Part shown: positions 34,051 through 44,972 of the stretch, in pieces
Numbering within the stretch: the first letter of the stretch is position 1
How the letters are laid out: each line of letters opens with the position of its first letter
Notes under the pieces: generated by a model
The model's database searches: none
Seen by the model: the letters and a program-made list of their open reading frames with translations, nothing else
What the model was told of the DNA's origin: nothing
Translations under genes and position numbers: made by a program
From: Pyxicephalus adspersus
Lineage: Eukaryota > Chordata > Amphibia > Anura > Pyxicephalidae
Direction: 5' to 3'
Assembly (NCBI RefSeq): GCF_032062135.1
Contig: NC_092862.1
Location: 69,029,210 to 69,093,209 of the forward strand
DNA length: 64,000 nucleotides

Positions 34051-34172
34051 CATGTACAAAAAATCTATGTTTATTCATGTACAAAAATCTTTTTTTATTC
34101 ATGTACAAAAATTTGTATTTATTCATGTATAAAAATCTGTTTTTATCCATGTACATAAAATCTATTTTATTC
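34051..34172 (+). repeat. 24/25-bp tandem repeat, five units
   Basis: CATGTACAAAAATCT-like starts occur at 34051, 34076, 34100, 34124 and 34148, spaced 24-25 bases. Units end in TTTTTTATT or TGTATTTATT. The array directly adjoins the truncated MITE at 33973-34050. Confidence 0.9.
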
Positions 34173-34783
34173 AAATATAGTCATGTCATCCCAACTCTCC
34201 AAACCCTGAATTCCGGCCTGAATTTTCTTGCGACTTCATTTCCTGTAGAACCATTGGCCCCAATCTCTCATGTCTAGCAATAGAACTCTCCTTAAATGAG
34301 CCTTTTTTTGTCCATGTAGCCTGCTGTAGTGCATTGGCAACACAGCTGTCAGTGATTTTATCTCATGAATTCTTCCCCAAAGTAACAACCTCTTGCAGGC
34401 CAGGCTTCACAAAGTTTCCACGCTCATTTCTCTTCTTTCTCCTTTCAATGTAGTTATTGATTACAATGTAATCTGCTTTTAAATGGTTTTTACAGTACAA
34501 AAACACCACACAACATGAAATAAAAATAAAAGTACATTTTTAATTTTTTATTTTATTTTAAGATTACATTGTTATCTATTATTTCATAATTTTTTAAAAT
34601 TATTATTTATAATTATGTATTATATTATAATTTATGATTATAATATAATAAATAAATATAATTATCATACCCGGGAGTTAATCCTAAGAATTACAGGCCC
34701 ACAATATAAATAAAAATTTATATGCAAAAAAAAATAGGATCACTTTTTGCATCAAAAAACTGACATAATTAGAACGAAAGGGG

Positions 34784-34910
34784 GGTTAATTAACCTCTAG
34801 TGCCTTATGGGATCGCAGTGGAACTGCAGAAAAACTCTCAATGGAGTTTCCCCATTGAGAGTTCTTCTGCAGTTCCACTGCTATCCCCAGGCACTGGAGG
34901 TAAATTAACC
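34784..34910. repeat. Near-perfect hairpin (foldback element)
   Basis: Left arm 34784-34844 and right arm 34852-34910 are reverse complements over about 60 bases with a 7-base centre. The longest exact block is GCAGTGGAACTGCAGAA paired with TTCTGCAGTTCCACTGC. The outer parts GGTTAATTAACCTCTAGTGCC and GGCACTGGAGGTAAATTAACC also pair. A partial third copy of the outer arm (TTTAGTGCCTCGAGGATCGCA) follows at 34911. It encodes nothing; a MITE or foldback transposon is the likely nature. Confidence 0.85.
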
Positions 34911-34984
34911 TTTAGTGCCTCGAGGATCGCAAACAGGAGGATTCCCAGGAAATCCTGTGCATCCCCTGTGAATCCTCCAGTTAT

Positions 34985-35075
34985 AATTTCCTTGATCTTC
35001 CGATGGTTTCACAAAATCGGTTCGCCGAAATTTCGCGGAAACATCGGTTCAAGTTCGAGGAAATTTTCGAGGGAA
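34985..35075 (+). repeat. Short GC-richer repeat with inverted CGAAATTTCG words
   Basis: Contains GGTTCGCCGAAATTTCGCGG and later GTTCGAGGAAATTTTCGAGG; the words are partly self-complementary. It lies between the hairpin and the LTR fragment. Family unknown. Confidence 0.4.
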
Positions 35076-35088
35076 TGACAGAGGCAGA

Positions 35089-35398
35089 GTGACCCTGACT
35101 CTGCTAGTGGTTGCCCTTGTGTACTTCTGGTGAATGAATTATATCTGTTTATGACCTCTGCTCTATATTCTGAACTTGTCTCTGTCAGAATATTGGTACT
35201 GCTTTATCTGTGGTCTCCTGATCTTTTGCCAGATCATACCCAGACACCATCTTTTGTGCACTGTCCTGGGGGCAATTGTGTGCTGGGAAACGCAATCAGT
35301 CTTTTGAGGCTGAGCAGGAGCTTGCTATAGGTGAATGGTGGGGTGTTAGATTGGGGACTGGTGTCTGGCGAGTACTGTTGCTGCACCAGGGCCTTAGA
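35089..35398 (+). mobile_element. LTR fragment, third copy of the 46.1-kb LTR family
   Basis: The segment from 35215 matches the reverse complement of 46099-46290 in order: GTCCTGGGGGCAA, GAGGCTGAGCAGGAGCTTGC, TATAGGTGAA, GTGTTAGATTGGGG, CTGGTGTCTGG and a final GGGCCTTA. Its 5' part is truncated near 35089. TGTCTCTGTCAGAATATTGG links it also to the copy at 14460. No target duplication is visible. Confidence 0.7.
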
Positions 35399-35399
35399 C

Positions 35400-36235
35400 A
35401 TACATGATATGTGATAGAATACAAATGAAGGGCAAATAAACCTAAATTTAAAAGTTTAGGGCAGAACATAATTTTTGTTCATAATTGTAAAATAAAACCA
35501 ACAATTTGTAGTCTTATTTTTTGTACTTTTTATGTTGACTGTCTTCCTTTCATCAGGCATCCATTTTGACTTAGGAAATGTGAAGAAGCCATGTGAAATG
35601 TGAAGATATCTATTGTGGGTGTGACAAGGTTTGGATTACTTGTAGAGAGTAGAAATATAAATATTTCTACTCTCGCCTTATTCTGTACACTTGCTTTATT
35701 TTGAATGCAGAATATAATGAAAGTAAAAGAAAATTAACCTTGAGCAGATGTATATGAAACATTTTCTTTATTTTTATCTGCATCCAAATTATATTTTTGA
35801 TTACCTTTTAAGACTGCTTTACTACCAAGATAAAATGTATATTATGTGTTAAATCCTGTTTTCATAAATAACTGGATATTTTCTTAATTTTGTATTGTTC
35901 CACAGGGCTATAGCTATAGTGACTTATGTTCTTTGGTGAGGCCATGGTATTACATTTATAAATTCTATACACTGCAGCTAAGTCATTAATCAACACCTAT
36001 TCAAAGAAATAAACATAGAGCAATCTAAATATGGCATGCAATTACAGCAGGTCAGCAAGAAAAGTAACTCTACTAATTGCCACAGCACACACTAGGTGGA
36101 AATCAAGTTATATTTTTACCTTTTAAATTTTCAGATATATTAAAATTTAATGTTACTATTTCAAAAACCTAGGCAGAATTAGGCACAAAATGATAAAAAA
36201 ACATAATCAGAAGTTACCTTTAGTGAAAACTAAAT
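35400..36235. other. AT-rich sequence, nothing identified
   Basis: No gene or repeat family recognised. A short inverted repeat, GTAGAGAGTAGAAATAT and ATATTTCTACTCTCGC, lies at about 35641-35675. Confidence 0.5.
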
Positions 36236-36469
36236 GTCATAAAATAAATAAAAAAGCATATTTTAAAATCACTTATTTCTTTCCTGTCAGGCAAGAGTTA
36301 ACCAAGTTCAGCTCCTCTACATAGGTGCCTATCTAAAGGCATACGATGCCTGATCGGAGGACCGGCCTCGGGGAAATTCTTGCGACTTTCCGCGGGCGAA
36401 GGCTCGGCTTTGCTATCGGACTAGATTTTCCCACAAAAGTCACAAGCACACACATGTTCTTGTTTGCTT

Positions 36470-36530
36470 TTTATAAATATATATATGTATATGTGTGTGT
36501 ATATGATATATATATATATATATATATAAC
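36470..36530 (+). repeat. AT/GT-rich microsatellite
   Basis: ATATAT with interspersed GTATATGTGTGTGTATATG, then a pure (AT)n run at about 36506-36528. Confidence 0.9.
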
Positions 36531-36776
36531 AATATGTGACAATGGCAACGAGGGGGTTAAGTAGGAGTTTGGTGTGGAAACCATGCAGACATTTGTACTC
36601 AATACCTGTGGAAAAAATGACAACACATTGCTGAAGAATTGCTAAACTACAGAAACTGGCATTACAAACCACACACAAAAACATTGGAGCAACAGATGAA
36701 GCTAACTATCATGAGGATTACAAAAAATCACATCAATGCATAACATCCAAGCAAACTTTCTTATCCCCCCCCACCC

Positions 36777-36804
<28 letters not shown>
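36777..36804 (+). repeat. (CA)14 microsatellite
   Basis: A pure run of about 14 CA units preceded by a C-rich tract (CCCCCCCCACCCC). Confidence 0.95.
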
Positions 36805-36807
<3 letters not shown>

Positions 36808-36897
36808 CAGTTCAGGTAAAATAGTACTAATTAAAATGCATATGTATTGCATAGGTATATGCACAAGTGAAATCACTAAATGTTCCTTAATACATGT

Positions 36898-37244
36898 ATT
36901 ATTATTATACAGTATTTATATAGCACCATCATATTATGCAGCGCTGTACATAGTCCATAGGTGTGTCACTAACTGTCCCTCAAAGGAGCTCACAATCTAA
37001 TGTCCCTACCATAGTCATATGTGATTAATGTAGTCTAAGGTCAATTGTTAGGGAGAAGCCAATTAACCTAACTGCATGTTTTGGGATGTGGGAGGAAACT
37101 GGAGTACCCGGAGGAAACCCACGCAGACATGGGGAGAACCTGCAAACTCCATGCAGATAATGTCCTGGCTGGGGATTGAACCTGGGACCTAGTGCTGCAA
37201 AGGCCAGAGTGCTAACCCCTGAGCCACCATGCTGCCCCACATGT
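36898..37244 (-). mobile_element. tRNA-headed SINE, near full length
   Basis: On the minus strand it starts GGGGCAGCATGGTGGCTCAG; the pol III A box reads TGGCTCAGGGG and the B box GGTTCAATCCC, close to the tRNA consensus, 37 bases apart or so. The body has the CTGCGTGGGTTTCCTCCGGG segment and ends GCGCTGCATAATATG, then GCTATATAAATACTG and a TAATAATA-type tail. The word AATACATGT flanks it at 36889-36897 and 37245-37253, a possible 9-bp target duplication. It would be mobilised by a LINE with a matching tail. Fragments of the same family are at 4436 and 44893. It is not a functional tRNA gene: no acceptor stem pairing. Confidence 0.85.
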
Positions 37245-37583
37245 AATACATGTTTGCCTATAATCCTACTAAAATATTTGATTTCTCTAAAGTCAAATTG
37301 GAACAAAATTTTTATGAGGTCACAAATGTTTGTTCAAATATTTTTTTTTCACTCATACTATTGTGTGATGACATATGGGAAAGTGCCACCTATTATATAT
37401 CCAGCTTGATAGAAATGAGTTTTGCAGCGTAAATACATGCGTCGAGCGTACGCGCATTTCATTGATGAATCAGGGCCTATATAACATACTCTATAATGTG
37501 TGCAGTGCTATATTTAGAGTTTCAAGCTCAGGACTATTAAGGGAAGAGGTCAAAAATAAGTGTTACCTTAAAATGATATTTAA

Positions 37584-37999
37584 CCTCCCTGGCGGTATAA
37601 ATATTAATAATAAGTATTTTTAAAAATAAAAGCGGTACCTTTAAAAATACTTAGTATTTTAAATTTCCCACTTGGTCCCACCTTCCAGCCACACGGTTCC
37701 GCCCCCCCAGCCACACGCTCAAACACAGATGCCCGGCTGACATCACCTTCCCCTGGCCTCGCATCCCCAACATGCCGTGGACACAGATGACACTCGCCAG
37801 ATTACATCGCCAGATTACACAGATGGCCAGCATCGCTGGGGGAAGAAGATGCCGGGCATCGCTGGAGGACACCGCGGGCACCGCTTACCAGGTAAGCTTT
37901 CAAAGTCCCTGGCAAGTTCACCCCGAGTGTGGCTCAGGGTTATTGCTTTTGGTATGGATAAATCACCCCAAGCCACACTCTGCATTACCACTAAGGAGG
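37584..37999. mobile_element. piggyBac-like non-autonomous element with TTAA ends
   Basis: TTAA at 37580-37583 and 38000-38003 flank inverted ends CCTCCCTGGCGGTA (left) and TACCACTAAGGAGG (right, matching at 11 of 14 positions as reverse complement). TTAA duplication with ends starting CC is the piggyBac hallmark. The interior is GC-rich, with GAGTGTGGCTCAGGG near the right end and its inverted counterpart CCAAGCCACACTC at 37970, plus a short duplicated CGCCAGATTACA at 37795-37818. The frames here (up to 110 codons on both strands) are by-products of the GC content; no transposase. Confidence 0.8.
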
Positions 38000-38343
38000 T
38001 TAAAGGTCTTTGTTCCTTACTGCATTGCTCTGTACCCATTATTACATTAGGACTTAGAAGTCTACACCCCTTTTATATTGGTGATCTGTGTCCCTTGAAG
38101 ATTAACTAAAGTTCCGCATTCAAAATTTGTAAACAGGTAGGATTTTCCTTGCTGACATAAAATTTAATCTGCAACAAAAAGTTTGCCTGTTCACAATCTT
38201 TTTTTCCAAATATGATAAGCTATGTATGCTGAAAAGTTGCCACACTTTTAAGCTTTACATTGAGTGCCAACACCTTAAAAACGATGATTTATAAATGAAG
38301 AAAAAGAAAGAAAAGCAGGGTTCTTGGATCCATGGGTCATATT

Positions 38344-38680
38344 AAAGAGTACCTAAACTCAACATTTTTTACTTTAAATAGAAGGGTAGACAATTCTTCT
38401 AAATAAAGTAAAAATGTTTTTTTTTTTTTTAAAGCCACACTTTTTTTTTTTTTTTTACAAAAAAGGGTCCAACACTGCCCCTTTAATTTTTGATCGCTGT
38501 GGTGAGCAAGACTTGATGGGAGCGCAGAGCTTCTGATGATACCTACGTTTTGCATCCCATGAGGCTCTGGCTGCTCCTTTTTTTTCCCCTTCACAGCGGC
38601 TACGTTACCCGATCTTGGACCTGCGTAGTGCGAGAATGGGTGACGTAGCAAGATCAAAAGAAAAAGACTAAGTATAAGAA
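38344..38680 (+). mobile_element. Repeat of the AACTAAACC-edge family
   Basis: Edge ATTAAAGAGTACCTAAACTC; the interior contains GGGTGACGTAGCAAGATC and AAAGAAAAAGACTAAG, like 4895-4930, and CATCCCATGAGGCTC, like the CATCCCAGGAGG of the 4.7-kb copy. Long T runs at 38418-38432 and 38441-38456. The 147-codon minus-strand frame across it has no family features and is attributed to the repeat. Confidence 0.6.
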
Positions 38681-41600
38681 TTCTCCTTAATAAGTCTTTG
38701 ATATTGTGTGTGGAATTGTTATGTGATCCTTGAGAGTGATTAAATGTATAAAAACATAAATAAGAGTTGTATGTCCACATTCAAAGTGTCTGTCCAATGT
38801 AATCCATATTTGTGCAAAAGCCTGAAATACCAATATCAAAATGTATCAACAAAGTGTTCTTCCTTATTGATCTATTTAGTTTAAATCAAAAAGGACTTAC
38901 CTGTTTAATGTCCAAGAAAAGGGGAAAAGAATTAAAGTTTGCAATGAGCTACAGTTTTCTTGCAGTAAGGTACAGCTCCCTGCTTCTTATGGGCAGAGGC
39001 TTGGTTCTAGCTAAGTTACCCACCTACATTAAGCGTGGCAAAGGCATCTATAGAACTCCACTGCTTGTGTGTCAATGTTGCGTGTTGTCACCTCCTTCCT
39101 CACACATGCTCTTAATGCTTGTTTTTTTGCAACCTATCAGCCCCTGAAAACTAACTGAATTATTAAGATGATTTTGATATTATACACTCCTCACTATTCA
39201 ATGTAAAATACTTGCTCTAATCTGATTTATTGTTGTAATATGGAATAGCATTTTTTGTCACTTATGATAAGTCTTTCTCAAAGGATTACTTACCCTCAAA
39301 TGTATGGGAATCCTTTATAAATACACTTTTTACCCTTTTGAAACAGAAAATTATCCAATTTTTTCAACTGACCTCATTGTTTTTTTACAGGATACCCCTG
39401 ATTGACCCAGATACCTCACCTTCCTTGTTCTTACCCCCACAGGGTACCCTTTAATTCATATCCAAATTCACCATAAACTTCACTGTAGATTATGACATTG
39501 CAGAATGTACTTCATATAATTGATGAGATGTTTTACCTGATTTTGTCTCAATTCACATCTTTAGTTTTCTGTTATTGTTGTATCCTAAACAAATAAAAAA
39601 ATAAATTATTTAAAAAAAATTGAAATAATCCTTATTACACTGCTGTCTAATAACGTGAAGCTAGAAGTTTGCAGAGTTCAAGACCCAAGTAAAACAAATT
39701 GGAGTCTTGGCTATATCAATACCCCCAAATTAATTATCATACTTGCTGGCTTTTTATAACAGTGCCTGACATTTAGAAAAGGGAATGAGACGTTTTTAAG
39801 CATGTTTTTTTTTTCTCAAAAGTGAATCTCATTCCATTCACGATAAGATTGTTGTATACAATTCTCAAAACTGCATGTCTGGTCAGATGACCTCTGCTTG
39901 TGCAAAGAAACTCTAATTCCCATATTTTAAGCAAACTAAATTGAAATGTATTTTTTTTATCTCAGCACCATAATTAGTTATGCATTATTCTCATAACCTT
40001 TTTAACACATTGATACCTAATAGGTACATATTATTTTACTTCCTAGCATGTCAAAATTTTAGTTATTCGTTTACAGTTGCAATATTATATTATTATTATA
40101 ATATTTTTACCATCAGTGTGTTGCAGCATGTACTGTAACACTGGTACTTTAGTTAAAAAAAAATTTTTAGGAATTCTAAAGATGTGTTTAAAAAAAAAGA
40201 ACACATTTGATATTCATGTTTCAGTTGTTTTGGATCGAACTCATGAATTTCGAGTAACGTAGTGTAAAAAATAATACATTAAAACATTACTTTTTCTTAA
40301 TTTTGATGAATTTGCATTTTTGATTCCTATCTGCTAGTTACAGACAGCTATGAAGAACACCAACTGCCTTTAACAGTTCTTATAGGCAAAGAGCCAACAT
40401 ATGTCTGCACTCCTGAAAGAATTTCCCATAGGACAGTTACTTTTAATATGAAAAAACTGCTCAAGTGATTCAGACTTCAAAATGTTTTCCAGAGAACATT
40501 AAACTTGAATCGCGCTGGGAAGCAACACAGGAAGAAAAACGTAATTGTTAAAAAATGAAGTGGTGACAATTCACAATTTATACGACAAATGGTAAATTTA
40601 TTTTTTAATTTTTTAAATGATCTTCACTGCAGTTAGGAAATACAAATGGAAAATATAATCATAATATTTGTTAATACTGTTTAAATTATATATTTATTTT
40701 ATTAGCACGTCGCCAAAGCAAATTTGATAATATTTCAAATCCATTGTTGTTTAAACCTGCAACAACCTAAATTATAAAGACAAAACTTGAAGTCTAAAAG
40801 AGAAAAGACTTACCTTCCAACATAACTTCAATTGATAGCTTTAAAGTTTATAGGGCAAATTCATATGCTGGTGCTGTTTGTACCTAAATATACCATAATA
40901 ATTAGAACACCTTCAAGAAAAGGTATACATATAAAACCAAAATTTTCTGAACTGCTTCAAGTGCATTAAATCAGTAAGATTTCTTTACTAACAATTTATT
41001 TTATTAAAATGTATTTCTAACAATGTATTTCATTAAAGACGTTTGGTATCTTATATGCAATAATAAACATATAATGCAAAGAACAACTTTACAGAAAAAA
41101 AGGTTTGGATCCTTGTTGCTGGCTTGCATTTTTATGCGTAAATTATACCCTCTCTTACCAATGTGAGCTTTGCAAGTCAGTAGCATATGATGCACACACA
41201 AGGTTAGTCAAAAACAACAAAAATGTGACATAAAATACATAAAATGTGAACCTAAATATATAAAATTCAGTATTTGGTGTATGTTTGACATGTTGATCAT
41301 GTCATTGCATCCATTGGTTGCATTTGTGTTTACTCACCAAATTTGTTTTCAAAGTAACATTATGTCTTTTTATTTTTCACGTGCTTGTTGAACAGGGGAA
41401 TTAAAACTGCTAATACTACTAACTCTTACCCAGTGGCCTTGTTGCTACACGTTTAACTGCCTAAGAATTGGATGTAAAACATTATTAACTCCTAGATGGG
41501 ATACATTTTTCTTAATGACCATGTTGGCCTCTCATCTTTAGATCTTTAAAAACATGTCACATTTTTACACTTTACCTACAGTACATTAAAGTCTTATACT

Positions 41601-42010
41601 CCCTCAAGCCAAATAATTAAATAGTTTTAGTTTAAGTTTATGACCTCTTCTTCATCATTTATCACATTTTTTGGTAAATTAATTACCTTATATTCTCATG
41701 CCATAGTTATGATAAAAAGATTTTAATACATCGGCACCAGGTCTGACCAGACTCTGTTACTGATTCTAATGGACTCCAATCTTACTAATTTTTCTTTACA
41801 GGTTATACTCACCTTTTTCTTGAAGTTCCTAAAAACGCACATTTTCACAAAATATTATTTAGACCAGCTATCTACATGAAGTTGATCTCAAATTCAGAAA
41901 GCTAAGAATTTTAACAGAATCCCGAAGATTAAATAGCGGCTTCACACACATATATTATTTCAGTTTATTTGCAAAAGGACTACAAAGAGAATAACTTATT
42001 ATGCTCCACC
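38680..42010. other. AT-rich sequence, one candidate conserved block
   Basis: No gene. At about 39540-39610 AACAAATAAAAAAATAAATT resembles a LINE 3' tail but no LINE body can be read before it. The segment 40320-40560 is repeat-free and less degenerate in appearance, and is mentioned as a conserved-element candidate. Confidence 0.45.
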
Positions 42011-42018
42011 TCCTAAAT

Positions 42019-42184
42019 CAGTGTTTCTCAACCTTTTTAACATGGAGGATCCTTTTAAATAACTTTCAGGTCTTAAGGGAACCCCTACCATAATAACTAT
42101 ATCCACATCTCACTGTACATTGACCTTGTAGTCAGAGAGGCACACATTGCTCATTGTTCAAGGAACCCTAGTTGAGAAACACTG
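42019..42184. mobile_element. hAT-type MITE, copy 1
   Basis: Inverted ends CAGTGTTTCTCAACC at the left and AGTTGAGAAACACTG at the right. Flanks TCCTAAAT (42011-42018) and TCCTAGAG (42185-42192) agree at 6 of 8 positions, a decayed 8-bp target duplication. Length 166 bases, non-coding. Confidence 0.8.
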
Positions 42185-42189
42185 TCCTA

Positions 42190-43212
42190 GAGCTTCTCTA
42201 CAGACACAACTTGGGTTCCCTAGAAAAAAGACACTATATTCTCAGCCTATAAAAGAACCAAGAAACATATTCTTAGAAAATCTTCAATATTGCTTCAGCT
42301 TAATGTCCAAATATTAACATATAAAATAGCATACATACAAATATGGTGCAAATACTATCAGGACCTAAACATTTTTAATTTTCATTTCCTGTCTTATCTA
42401 GCTACAACTGGAAACTCAGATTAACAAGTTTTAAGGTTTATTGCTGCATAAATACCCAACTAGTCTTCAATGGTATTTATCCCCAAAATACATACATTAC
42501 AAAGTAAAGAATACAACAACTCCAAAATTGAATGTGTGTGAGACAGAGAATTGCTGATGAAGAAACTATTAAAAATTACTGCATGACTTAGTTATAAAAA
42601 GAGTCCATAGTCTTTCTTTCCTGGTGAGATTTAGGAACAATCACATAAAATTACAGTCTAGCATCATTACCAAAGAGTTTAACAAAGCAATTTGGTGTCT
42701 CTCCAGAAAACAAATAGAAACTAAAGTAATTAAAGAAAACACATTATTCAAGTTTTACTGATTTTTTCTAATACCAAAAAATGTTTAATGAACTAATATA
42801 ATTTATAGTACCACATGGACTTTTTATAAATTCATTTAAAGCATATTTTAAGCATATTATTCCTCCAAAGGTGTACATTAATGCAGGAATACTTTTGCAA
42901 GCAAAACCTATAGCTGAGTTTCACACATACATTTCATTTGCATATCACAACCTGTCTTTAGCAGAATATATAAAGCAAATATAACAGGAATGGGACTTAC
43001 AATACAACTTTTCAATACATTTTCATTTTTCAATAGAAACAAAAACTTTATGCCTTATTCCATAAACATTAAGTAACTACATTGCAATTATGGGAGTATA
43101 ACACTTCTAAGGATAATGTCTCCTAGCTACAACAGAGCTTTTGTACAGTCTAAATATTACTCAAAATGGCTACAGAAAGTTAAACATAAACAGACAGGCA
43201 AGAGATGATTCA
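42190..43212. other. AT-rich sequence, nothing identified
   Basis: No gene, RNA or repeat family recognised. Confidence 0.5.
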
Positions 43213-43404
43213 TTTTCCAAGACTGGAGAAGACAGACTATCAAGGGAGAATCTTGGTGATCCAGCAAACCTGAAATGATTCCGTTCCAGAATTCAAAACA
43301 TTTTCCAAATCATAGCAAATGATATTTAGGTAATCCATTCCAGGTTTTGGGATCAGTCATGTTCTCCCATGATAGTCTTGGAGAGCTTTAAAAACTCAGG
43401 CTCA
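43213..43404. mobile_element. Palindromic MITE, copy 2
   Basis: GGTGATCCAGCAAACCTG and later AATCCATTCCAGG, GTCTTGGAGAGCTTTAAAAAC match copies at 17204 and 48810. More diverged than those; arms still pair. Confidence 0.8.
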
Positions 43405-43720
43405 TAGTGTGTGCACTGCACTTACAGCAAATGCAGTTTAATGTGTTTCGCAGATTGATGTAGTCTGCTTCCTCAGGAATGGAAACACAAATTGATATAT
43501 TCCCATAAATTACGAGTCAAAAAGACTCAGTGGTCGTCCACATTGTCAGACTACACAGCAAAAGGTTGTCACTTAATTCGAGAGCAAGGTACCTCTATAT
43601 TGGTATCCAGAATATGTAGCATAATGCTGGATTCCTGTAGTTGGTAGGACAACAAGCGCCATGGACCATACCTGCATTTATTACATATGCCTGCTTGCCA
43701 TTCTACCAACTAAAGGTCTC
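43405..43720 (-). mobile_element. Possible Penelope-type 3' region
   Basis: On the minus strand CCTGAGGAAGCAG and CTGCGAAACAC lie at 43477-43443, in the same arrangement as the motif at 5966-5931 in the Penelope-like element. No endonuclease or RT similarity is visible upstream. Borders are guesses. Confidence 0.35.
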
Positions 43721-43995
43721 CCAAAATAATACTGTCTTTATATTTTGTCTTAGATATGATTGTTTAACCCATTGGACATTGTATTTTTATTACAATTTAT
43801 TTTACCATATGTAAAAAATATTTAAATTAAAATCTATTCACAAACAGAACATTTATACACATGGTACCATGAAAACATAGTAATATGTTGTTTATGTTTC
43901 AAGGATACATTTATACCATTTTGACCATTTATGCAGAGTAGCTATCAAACATTTCATATAGCATTCATCATTACCAAATAATTTCTCCTATATAA

Positions 43996-44216
43996 CACTT
44001 TATATAAGAGAACTTGTATATAAGACTTTATATATAAGACTTGTATATACACTTTATATAAGAGAACTTGGATATAAGACTTTATATATAAGACTTGTAT
44101 ATACACTTTATAACTTGTATATACACTTTATATAAGAGAACTTGGATATAAGACTTTATATATAAGACTTGTATATACACTTTATATAAGAGAACTTGGA
44201 TATAAGAGAACTTGTA
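43996..44216 (+). repeat. 54-bp tandem repeat, about four units
   Basis: CACTTTATATAAGAGAACTTG starts at 43996, 44050, 44124 and 44178. Spacing is 54 bases except between 44104 and 44124, where a unit is cut to 20 bases. Each unit ends AAGACTTGTATATA. Near-identical units imply recent expansion. Confidence 0.9.
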
Positions 44217-44890
44217 CATTTCCAGAAAACAATCTTAATGCTGAGCCAGAACAATGGAGTCACATGGAGTTTCTCTTGCTTGTTCCCATATAACAAACCA
44301 TACATTTCGCCAGTTCTTGTTTATCAACTCTCTTCAAGCTTGGAGGAGCAAAGGGTAAAAATTACATACCCACATGCCAACAGCCTTTCTAAAATCATGT
44401 CACTAATCTGTGAATGTAGACATGACAATGTTGTTATGTTTTTACACATTATTATGTTTTAAAGGATGCAGCACCAAGGCATTACTTGTGTCATTCATCA
44501 TCCTCCCACTGCAGCTTTGTATATGACACTAAACTGATGTTTTTAGAACACAGAATAGCAAAGCATTTAGCAAATTAAAAATAATGTCACCATTTCTTGT
44601 TATGCAAAACTAACAAAAGTACAAAAAAAAAAAAAAAAAAAAAAGTATAGCTTAAAGCAAAAGGGGAAGAGGTAATTAGTACTGGTTTGGGTTAACAAGT
44701 GGTTAAATAAGAATACACATAACTAGTATTATTTTATTTTGTGAGGTCATTTTATTTGCAGCAATTAAATATTTGTACTGAATGACAACTGAAATTTGCT
44801 GTAGCAGTGATCATTCAAGAAAATGTCACTTTCTTTAGAGTATTCATGTGTATAGGAATACATGTGCAATCTCATGTGTCCATTTAAACG
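44217..44890. other. AT-rich sequence, nothing identified
   Basis: Contains a 22-base A run at 44623-44644. No gene or repeat family recognised. Confidence 0.5.
44623..44644 (+). repeat. poly(A) run, 22 bases
   Basis: Uninterrupted A run with no retroposon body recognised before it. Confidence 0.9.
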
Positions 44891-44892
44891 CA

Positions 44893-44972
44893 GTATTATT
44901 AATATTAATAATAATAATAATAATAAACAGTATTTATATAATGCCAACATATTCCTCAGCGCTGTACTATCT
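44893..44972 (-). mobile_element. SINE 3'-end fragment with (TTA)n tail
   Basis: AACAGTATTTATATAATGCC, then CAACATATT and CAGCGCTGTACTA match the 3' end of the SINE at 36898-36950 in the same orientation. The tail is (ATA)n at 44905-44926. 5'-truncated. Confidence 0.75.

Larger units (their letters stand above)
36240..37477. mobile_element. Non-autonomous DNA transposon, copy 2, with nested SINE
   Basis: Shares with the 23.0-24.2-kb element AAAAGCATATTTT, TCAGGCAAGAGTTAACC, CTCCTCTACATAGG, GATGCCTGATCGGAG and GGACTAGATTTTCCCACAAA on the left, and the right end GCGTACGCGC...TTGATGAATCAGGGC. The left inverted end is missing. The middle has been replaced or expanded by AT and CA microsatellites and by a SINE at 36898-37244. 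Confidence 0.7.

Noticed and set aside
37139..37238. Possible tRNA gene (A and B box match)
   Set aside because: No acceptor-stem or anticodon-stem pairing and a SINE body follows directly; it is a SINE head.
37651..38109. GC-rich frames suggesting a first exon or CpG-island promoter
   Set aside because: The whole GC-rich part is bounded by TTAA and inverted ends of a piggyBac-like element.
38337..38780. 147-codon minus-strand frame, the longest in the window
   Set aside because: Runs through T/A homopolymers (poly-Lys) and the AACTAAACC-edge repeat; no family similarity.
39370..39620. L1 3' UTR
   Set aside because: A-rich end resembles those at 18.17 and 48.46 kb but no ORF2 C-terminal block is found before it.
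43996..44216. CRISPR-like repeat array
   Set aside because: Units are contiguous with no unique spacers, and the genome is vertebrate; it is a minisatellite.
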